Below, piece after piece: positions 1 to 5,900 of a DNA stretch of 6,468 nucleotides. Under the pieces are notes generated by a model, which made no database searches, had not been told where the DNA came from, and saw only the letters and a list, made by a program, of their open reading frames with translations. A program made the position numbers and the translations under genes. Within the stretch, counting starts at the first letter, position 1; the number at the start of each line of letters is the position of its first letter. The DNA is from Coleofasciculus sp. S288 (GTDB lineage Bacteria; Cyanobacteriota; Cyanobacteriia; Cyanobacteriales; Coleofasciculaceae): assembly GCA_020216575.1 (NCBI GenBank), contig JAIUYC010000233.1, positions 1 to 6,468 of the forward strand. The letters run 5' to 3'.

Positions 1-733
1 GACGAATTTGGCGAACCTCTGGGTTGTTGGTAATTTGAATTCCTAATTGTTCAACCAAATCAATTGGAATGAATGAATTACCGTTAACCAGAATTCCTTT
101 CTCGCTATACTCATGCTCTTTGAGGCGAATATTAATTTGAGGAAAATCAGTAGTGTTTGGGCTATCTCCTGGTATTTGTTCGCTCCATTGCATTAACCCT
201 TTTGCTAATCCCTTAGCAAAGCGATCGCGTTTTGTTTGAAGTAATTCCAAATCCTGTCGATTGTCAACAAAACACAGTTCAATGAGAATAGAAGGAACAG
301 CTACTTGACGACAAAAACCTAATCCGCCGTGCTGGGACAACGTATCAGATTTAGAACCACGAGATAGAGATTTGCCAGGTAAATGAAGTTCTGGAACTTC
401 CTCCAGTAAAGCCTTTAGCAGTAATTCTGCATCCTGTTTACGTTTTGTATTACCATCAACATGAAAAGCTTCCGTTCCCCGCGCTATGCCATTTGCAGCA
501 TTACCGTGCAACTCAACTGCAACATCTCCACTTCTGGCTTGAGAGTTAATCCATTGAATAGTTTGCCTGAGAGTTAGATTATCAGGAACAGAAAGAAAAG
601 TAGCTCCCTGTGATTTTAACTCTTTGCTAACTAAATCCCGCGTGAGCATCATTTCTTTGGATTCTGTTGTGCCAAAAGCAACTGCTCCAGGGTCAATTAG
701 ATCGTGACCAGCAGAAAGAAAAATTCGTCCCAT
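1..733 (-). CDS. N-acetylmuramoyl-L-alanine amidase (Amidase_3), 3' end outside window
   Basis: 244 residues are visible from ATG at 733-731; the C-terminus runs off the left edge. The protein begins MGRIFLSAGHD and fits the zinc-dependent Amidase_3 family, which cuts the bond between N-acetylmuramic acid and L-alanine in peptidoglycan. Likely metal ligands are His10 (SAGHD), Glu27 (in SKEMMLTRDL) and His76 (VELHGNAANG); Glu152 (SILIELCFVDN) is the likely catalytic Glu. The catalytic domain covers about residues 1-185. The following segment (about 198-244), with VNGNSFIPIDLVEQLGI, resembles a copper-amine-oxidase-N/stalk-like wall domain, which is an inference. There is no signal peptide: the first beta strand starts at residue 3. 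A GGAG (plus-strand 743-746) lies 9 bases before the ATG and supports this start. It lies 49 bases downstream of the M15 peptidase gene on the same strand, so co-transcription is likely. It is only distantly similar to the other amidase here, so it is not a recent duplicate. Confidence 0.93.
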   Translation of the reverse strand, partial: MGRIFLSAGHDLIDPGAVAFGTTESKEMMLTRDLVSKELKSQGATFLSVPDNLTLRQTIQWINSQARSGDVAVELHGNAANGIARGTEAFHVDGNTKRKQDAELLLKALLEEVPELHLPGKSLSRGSKSDTLSQHGGLGFCRQVAVPSILIELCFVDNRQDLELLQTKRDRFAKGLAKGLMQWSEQIPGDSPNTTDFPQINIRLKEHEYSEKGILVNGNSFIPIDLVEQLGIQITNNPEVRQIR

Positions 734-782
734 TGTTAGTGACTCCGATTGGTCAAACGTTATAGTTGTGTCGGTACGCAAG

Positions 783-1868
783 TTATAGTCCTAGTTTTTC
801 GCGAGTTGTAGGTCCAACGAGTCCATCAACCACTAAGCCTTTATCTTGTTGAAACTTCTTGACAGCGTTCTCAGTTACCAAACCGTAAAGTTCGTCAGCA
901 CCAAGTTCACCAAGCGAATAACCCTGACTCAGCAAAGCTTGTTGTACCTTGCGAACATCCTCCCCTTGCATCAAGGGTTGAGTTAACCGCAGGACTCGGA
1001 AACCTGCAATGGAAATGCCAAAGCCTTCCACAAAACTGTTGTTGAGTCGTTTCTGGGTTTCGGGTCCAAAATCCCCCTCAGCTTCAATTTGATCGTTGAG
1101 ATTGTGTTCATTCCATACGCGCTGGAACGCTAGCACTGCTAGTTTTCGGATGTCGCGAGTTCCGCTTCCTTTGAAATCAAAGTGAGGTGGATCGCTCGGC
1201 CCTAAATGCTTCCAACCATGCTTTTCCAAAAATGGTTTCCAGGCATTGGGTTCGTTAATATCAATGGCTAGTCCGCTTTGGTGATTACTCGTTGGAGGAA
1301 CAGCAGCGATCGCAATACCACAATTACCAGCTTTGAAATGGTTGAACAAAACCTGTTGCTGTGCAATAGTGCGGTAGGCGGAGTTAACGAACATGGGACG
1401 CCCTCGTTCTGCAATTGCTTTTGCCAGTGCCTTTTTCGCTGGTAGTTGTAGATATGCCCAAACTGCTGGTCCGCATTCCACGTTCAAATCTTCAAAACTG
1501 ACTAAACAATTGGGGTCAATTTCATTCATCTCGGCAATGATTTGTCGATCCAGTCCCTTGAGTCCTTTGGTAGAACAAGAAGTATAGTTCTTGACCATTA
1601 CAGAGGTGGTTCGACTTGTTTCTAAAAGGACTATATTGTCGTTTTGTAGAATTTTTACATGGTCAGAGAAAGCAAGCCAGGTATTTTTGCCATTAATAGG
1701 ATTCGCGAGAACCACTTTGATGTGAGAATGTTGTGCTGTTGTCCAGCTTTGCAGTTCTAATTCTTTCCCTGCTTCAATTCCATGCTTTTTCTCCGGAGCG
1801 AGCTTGCTGCTGTCGATGGGTTCTTGCTTGAGAATAGTGTTGGCGATAATTGAGAGTTTCGTAACCAT
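783..1868 (-). CDS. M15-family (VanY/Ply500-like) peptidoglycan peptidase with C-terminal peptidoglycan-binding domain
   Basis: 361 residues. Likely cuts a peptide bond in the stem peptide of peptidoglycan (D-Ala-D-Ala or L-Ala-D-Glu; the sequence does not decide). The M15 core is about residues 110-235: SAYRT (Arg166), SNHQSGLAID giving His196 and Asp203, and DPPHFDF giving Asp226 and His229. The His-x6-Asp and Asp-x2-His spacing matches Ply500-type LD-endopeptidases and VanY-like enzymes. Residues 247-284 look like a degenerate peptidoglycan-binding unit (FGPETQKRL). Residues 298-361 are a good PG_binding_1 domain ending in DGLVGPTTREKLGL. Residues 4-76 form an N-terminal module resembling the C-terminal domain of the amidase encoded at 2037-2804. 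No signal peptide or membrane segment is seen. The ATG at 1868-1866 has no clear Shine-Dalgarno sequence and directly follows an inverted repeat. Downstream, 49 bases separate it from the second amidase gene. Confidence 0.92.
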   Translation of the reverse strand: MVTKLSIIANTILKQEPIDSSKLAPEKKHGIEAGKELELQSWTTAQHSHIKVVLANPINGKNTWLAFSDHVKILQNDNIVLLETSRTTSVMVKNYTSCSTKGLKGLDRQIIAEMNEIDPNCLVSFEDLNVECGPAVWAYLQLPAKKALAKAIAERGRPMFVNSAYRTIAQQQVLFNHFKAGNCGIAIAAVPPTSNHQSGLAIDINEPNAWKPFLEKHGWKHLGPSDPPHFDFKGSGTRDIRKLAVLAFQRVWNEHNLNDQIEAEGDFGPETQKRLNNSFVEGFGISIAGFRVLRLTQPLMQGEDVRKVQQALLSQGYSLGELGADELYGLVTENAVKKFQQDKGLVVDGLVGPTTREKLGL

Positions 1869-1872
1869 CTTT

Positions 1873-1923
1873 ATTCAGGTGTAGTGTGGGAATGTTGGTA
1901 GCACTAGGGAGATGCACCTGAAT
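1873..1923 (-). promoter_or_regulatory. Long inverted repeat just upstream of the M15 peptidase start
   Basis: ATTCAGGTG (1873-1881) and CACCTGAAT (1915-1923) are perfect 9-base inverted repeats separated by 33 bases. In the peptidase mRNA the downstream arm ends 4 bases before the AUG, so a folded leader would cover the ribosome-binding zone. As DNA it could instead be a protein-binding site. Both roles are inferred; only the repeat is seen. Confidence 0.4.
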
Positions 1924-1944
1924 CCTTACAATGATTCTCACTAA

Positions 1945-1973
1945 TTTTTAGTCCAATTTATGGCAGCAATCAA
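1945..1973 (-). promoter_or_regulatory. Possible sigma-70-type promoter for the peptidase/amidase pair
   Basis: On the minus strand TTGATT (1973-1968) is followed after exactly 17 bases by TAAAAA (1950-1945). Each hexamer matches 4 of 6 consensus positions and the region is A/T rich, so chance matches are likely. The site lies 77 bases before the peptidase ATG and upstream of the inverted repeat, so the repeat would be in the leader RNA. Confidence 0.25.
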
Positions 1974-1982
1974 TTTTTATTA

Positions 1983-2005
1983 TCATTCCAAAAAAATTGG
2001 AATGA
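1983..2005 (-). terminator. Hairpin after the upstream amidase gene, possible terminator or attenuator
   Basis: TCATTCCAA (1983-1991) and TTGGAATGA (1997-2005) form a perfect 9-base stem with a 5-base loop, 31 bases beyond the amidase stop codon (2039-2037). In the minus-strand RNA the loop is all U, but the sequence after the stem is AUAAUAAAAAUUG rather than a U-run, so this is not a classical intrinsic terminator. Another ATTCC at 2015-2019 could pair with the GGAAT in the stem, giving an alternative fold. It may trim expression of the downstream pair, act as a 3' stabiliser, or be an operator. Confidence 0.35.
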
Positions 2006-2036
2006 GTGAAAAAAATTCCTATGAACTTTTATCACA

Positions 2037-2804
2037 CTACTGTTTTTCTTCAATCTTGCCATATTCATCAAAAACAAAATGCTCATCTCGATTTCCTTTG
2101 CTTTTATCAATCCACTTAACCCAATAATGTCTTTCTTCATACCGGAAATCTAAAATTGGATAACCCCCTATACCAATATCGACCAAAGTATCTTTAGATA
2201 ACTCTGATGACTGTTCTGTAGAAGGTTTTAACACAGTTGGCTTAGTGATTTTCAAGACATAATCTTTATCAGGTTTAGGTTCATCTTCATCTGACTCTCC
2301 AATTAATCCATCTTTGATTGCTTCAGCCATTTTCTCAGCATCAAAGCGATCCATGTCTACTTTTGAGTCACAGAAACAACACTCAACTAGAATAGCTGGC
2401 ATCTGAGTATTCTTAATAACAAAAAACGGTGTGCTTTTCACTCCTTTGTTTTTGACTCCTAGTTTTACGATTTCGTTTAGGACAGTCCTAGCTATAGCTT
2501 TAGAAGTATTACTAATAGCAAATACTTCCGTTCCATTGGCTTGTCCATTAAAAGCGTTAAAGTGAATTGAAACGAAAATGTCAACACTGTTAGCATTCGC
2601 TTTATTCACTCGTTTTCTCAAAGACTCTCCTACCGTTGCAGCAGTTGTAGGAGTACAATTAATAACGCTATGACCTGCGGCTGCCAGCTTTTTCATCAGC
2701 AGTGTACCAACAGCTTTAGTTAAGTCATCTTCTCTCTTACCACTAACCCCTACTGCCCCTGTATCTGGTGAGCAATTGTGTCCTATGTCGATGCCAAATT
2801 TCAT
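2037..2804 (-). CDS. N-acetylmuramoyl-L-alanine amidase (Amidase_3) with extra C-terminal domain
   Basis: 255 residues, complete. The Amidase_3 catalytic domain spans about residues 1-168. Likely zinc ligands are His9 (DIGHN), Glu25 (KREDDLTKAV) and His81 (SIHFNAFNG), with catalytic Glu141 (PAILVECCFCD). It should release stem peptides from muramic acid. After an acidic, proline-containing linker (SDEDEPKPDKD, about 171-181) comes a compact domain at 182-252 that resembles the N-terminal module of the neighbouring M15 peptidase. It may be an SH3-like binding domain; that fold is an inference. No signal peptide is present, as residue 3 already begins the catalytic fold. The ATG at 2804-2802 is supported by AAGGAA (plus-strand 2812-2817) 7 bases upstream. 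This gene is the first of three same-strand wall-hydrolase genes and is divergent from the STAND gene. Confidence 0.94.
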   Translation of the reverse strand: MKFGIDIGHNCSPDTGAVGVSGKREDDLTKAVGTLLMKKLAAAGHSVINCTPTTAATVGESLRKRVNKANANSVDIFVSIHFNAFNGQANGTEVFAISNTSKAIARTVLNEIVKLGVKNKGVKSTPFFVIKNTQMPAILVECCFCDSKVDMDRFDAEKMAEAIKDGLIGESDEDEPKPDKDYVLKITKPTVLKPSTEQSSELSKDTLVDIGIGGYPILDFRYEERHYWVKWIDKSKGNRDEHFVFDEYGKIEEKQ

Positions 2805-2997
2805 CTTCTGCTTCCTTTTTTTGCTTTAGAGGAAGAAATTATCTTCCTGGATTACATACGAATAACCCACCCCCGATCGCACTGTCGGTGAGAAAAAGTG
2901 AGTTCCTCCTACAGGGGAATGTAAATTTCCCGTAACATTGCCACTCAGCAGTCTGAAGAACCCAGTAAATTGAACCAATACCTCAAGATAGCTGGCA
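2805..2997. other. Divergent intergenic region between amidase and STAND genes
   Basis: This 193-base stretch must carry the start signals for both the minus-strand amidase and the plus-strand STAND gene. No convincing -35/-10 pair is visible for either. It holds the inverted repeat at 2830-2848 and a weaker one (GGGAA 2915-2919 with TTCCC 2927-2931). An 82-codon minus-strand open frame that overlaps it and the start of the STAND gene looks like chance. Confidence 0.6.
2811..2848 (-). promoter_or_regulatory. Possible alternative-pairing leader controlling the amidase ribosome-binding site
   Basis: On the plus strand AGGAAGA (2830-2836) and TCTTCCT (2842-2848) form a perfect 7-base inverted repeat with a 5-base loop. 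In the amidase mRNA the downstream arm (UCUUCCU) can also pair through CUUCCU with the AGGAAG of the Shine-Dalgarno region (plus-strand 2811-2816). The two pairings exclude each other, so the leader could switch between an open and a blocked ribosome site. The stems are short, and it is not known that transcription starts upstream of 2848. Confidence 0.3.
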
Positions 2998-5900
2998 ATG
3001 ACAGGACAAGAGGCGCTTACCTTAGTTGATACGCTTTTACATGCTGCTAACCTGGCACAAGGACTCAAGGACACTCAATCGGCAGTCTTTCTGGAAATTT
3101 GGGCGGGACACTCCTATCGGGATATTGCCGAGCATTTAGGTTACGATCGCGACTACATCAAACAAGTCGCTTCGCAGTTATGGAAGTTGATTCATCAAGC
3201 AATCGATGAGGAAGTCTCGAAGCGCAATCTTCAATCCGTATTGCGTCGCTACCAACAGTCGCAACAAGCTGCAAACGCATTACCTGTCATTCAATGCCAG
3301 CAAGATTGGGGTGAAGCACCCGACGTTTCCCGATTTTACGGGCGGCAAGGGGAACTGCAAACGCTAGAAACTTGGATTCTTGAGGACAGTTGCCGTGCGA
3401 TCGCAATTCTTGGACTCGGTGGGATGGGCAAAACTGCCCTCTCGGTGAAACTCGCTCAACACGTCCAATCCCAATTTGACTGGGTGATTTGGCGCAGCTT
3501 GCAGCAAGCACCACCCTTAGAACTCATCCTCAGCGAAATCTTGCCCATTTTATCAGGTTCCGAGGTCACAACCGACAGCTCAATCGATGCCCTAATGAAA
3601 CAGTTGCGCTCAAAACGCTGTTTGTTAGTCCTCGATAACGTTGAGTCGATCTTGCAAGACGGAAATCGCAGCGGACAGTACCAACAAGGGTTTGAAGCGT
3701 ACCGCCAGCTATTCGATCGCATCGGCGACGAACCTCACCAAAGTTGCCTGATGATCACCGGACGAGACAAACCGGGCGGATTTGCCGTGCGAGAAGGAAA
3801 AAACCTCCCCGTGCGATCACTGCATCTCCAAGGACTCTCAGGCGTAGAAGCTCAGCAAATCCTCATTGTAAAAGGCTTAGAAGCCACAGAAGCCCAAAGT
3901 CAAACCCTTGCTAATTACTTTGGTGGCAACCCTCTTGCTCTCAAAATTGCTGCAACACCCATTCAAACGCTGTTTGGTGGCAATATTCAGGCATTTTTAG
4001 CTCAAGGCAGCACGGTTTTTAGCGATTTGTGGGACTTACTCGATCGCCAGTTTGATCGCTTATCTCCCCTGCAACATCAGATTATGTACTGGCTGGCAAT
4101 TAACCGGGAAGGGGTAACACCAGCCAAATTACAAGAAGAAATTCTACCCAAGGTGGCTTGGCGAGAGTTACTAGAAGCGTTAGAGTCACTTCAGGCGCGA
4201 TCGCTCATCGAAGATGAGCGATCGCTTATTGAAACTGGAAGCGGCAACCTAGCGCAACAACCCGTGATTATGGAGTATGTCACGGAACACTTCATCCAAA
4301 CCATTGAGCAAGAGATTACAACTGGCAACCTTAATCTGTTTAGAACCCATGCCTTAATTGAAGCCCAGACTCAAGACTACCTGCGCGATGCCCAAATTCA
4401 ATTCATTTTACACCCTTTAACTGAGCGCCTTTTAACGCACTTTGCAACGCAAGCTCAACTTGAGGAACACCTCTGCCAGATTTTAGCGTCATTGCAGCAT
4501 CAAACAGCGGTAGAAACGGGTTATGCAGGAGGCAACCTGCTGAATTTATTCTGTCACCTGAAAACTGACCTCAAAGGATTTGATTGTTCTCAACTCGCCA
4601 TTCGACAAGCGTACTTAGCCAATGCCACATTGCACGACGTTGATTTTACGGGTGCAAAAATTAGCCAAACCGTCTTTGCCGAAACCTTTGGGGGTGTCGT
4701 CAGTGTAACGTTTAGCCCAGACGGACAGAGTTTTGCCACGAGTGACACCAAAGGCGAAATTCAAATTTGGGATACTCGCACTGGAGAACAATTAGTTCGC
4801 TGTCGGGGACACCAACACTGGACGTGGGCAGTTGCTTTTAGTCCAGACGGACACTATCTCGCCAGTGCCAGTGACGATTATCGGGTCAAGTTATGGGATG
4901 TGGAAACCGGGGAATGTTTGCAAACCTACAAAGGACACACCTACTCGGTTAGTGCTATTGCTTTCAGTCCCGATGGGCAAATCATCGCCAGTAGCAGCCA
5001 AGATTCAACGATTCGTCTGTGGCAGGTTACCCCCATCAAACCAAACATTCAAACCTCAGATTCTCAATCCAAAATCCAAAATCTAAAATCCAAAATTGTA
5101 TTAGTCGGTCATGAGGGTCGAGTTTGGGCGATCGCATTTAGTCCAGATGGTCAAACTCTAGCTAGTGGTGGCGAAGATTGTACGATTCGATTGTGGGATG
5201 TTGCAACTGGAGATTGCCGTTGTGTTTGGCAAGCGCACCTTCACCGGGTGCGTTCCGTAGCATTTAGTCCAGATGGTCAGTTGCTTGCCAGTAGCAGCTA
5301 CGACCAAACGATTAAACTGTGGGATATTAAGACACAAAAGTATCTTAAAACCTTGCGCGGGCATCGACAGGCAGTAACAGCGATCGCATTCAGTCCAGAC
5401 GGTCAACAGCTTGCCAGTAGCAGTTTTGACCGCACGGTCAAATTGTGGGACGTGCAGACAGGAGAGTACCTGAAAGCCTTTCTCGGACATACCAGCCGAG
5501 TTTGGACGGTGGCGTATCATCCCAACGGACAGCAAATGGCCAGTGGTGGCGACGATCATGCAACCAAACTCTGGAACATTAAAACGGGACGTTGCACGAA
5601 AACCTTCAAAGGACATACCAATGCCGTGTTATCCCTTGCCCTGAGTGCTGACTGCCGCTATCTAGCAAGTGGTCACGAAGACCAGACTGTCAGATTATGG
5701 GATATTCAAAGCGGTGCGATCGTGCAGACGCTACGAGAACATACTAATCGCGTGTGGTCGGTGGCGTTTCAACCTGCCACCCCCCAACCCCCCTTGGTAA
5801 GCGGGGCTAGGAGGGTTCTCGCCAGTGGCAGTGCAGACTACACCATTAAATTATGGGACTTGACGTTAGGAAACTGCCTGCAAACCTTGCACGGTCATGC

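Larger units (their letters stand above)
221..5387. repeat. Seven dispersed HIP1 octamers (GCGATCGC)
   Basis: Exact copies occur at 221-228, 1306-1313, 3397-3404, 4197-4204, 4218-4225, 5128-5135 and 5380-5387, all inside coding sequence of both halves. About 0.1 copies would be expected by chance in a window this size. HIP1 over-representation is a known cyanobacterial signature, and its presence in the left and right halves argues that both are long resident in a cyanobacterial genome. Confidence 0.95.

Noticed and set aside
1393..1587. 64-codon plus-strand open frame
   Set aside because: It lies wholly antisense to the M15 core, including the SAYRT region, and encodes a low-complexity peptide with no recognisable motif.
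2922..2971. TAAATT boxes at 2922-2927 and 2966-2971 as promoters for the STAND gene
   Set aside because: Neither has a reasonable -35 hexamer at 16-18 bases; the nearest TTGCCA (2938-2943) is 22 bases from the second box.
2826..3074. 82-codon minus-strand open frame overlapping the divergent intergenic region
   Set aside because: It overlaps the start of the STAND gene, has no recognisable domain and no convincing ribosome site.
3287..3722. Two overlapping minus-strand open frames of 75 and 88 codons
   Set aside because: They are antisense to the NB-ARC core (Walker A to Walker B), which is clearly coding on the plus strand.
4832..5086. 84-codon plus-strand open frame
   Set aside because: It is an alternative reading frame inside WD40 blades whose main frame is clearly coding; its end falls in the heptamer repeat, which is open in all three frames.
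5061..5100. CRISPR-like array
   Set aside because: The units are 7 bases and contiguous with no spacers, and they sit inside an intact coding frame.
5158..5616. 152-codon minus-strand open frame with internally repeated peptides
   Set aside because: It is the antisense of WD40 blades; its apparent repeats only mirror the 126-base period of the real gene.
5779..5816. Palindrome as a transcription terminator or insertion-sequence end
   Set aside because: It lies inside an open frame with coding sequence on both sides, has no U-run after it, and there is no transposase or target duplication.
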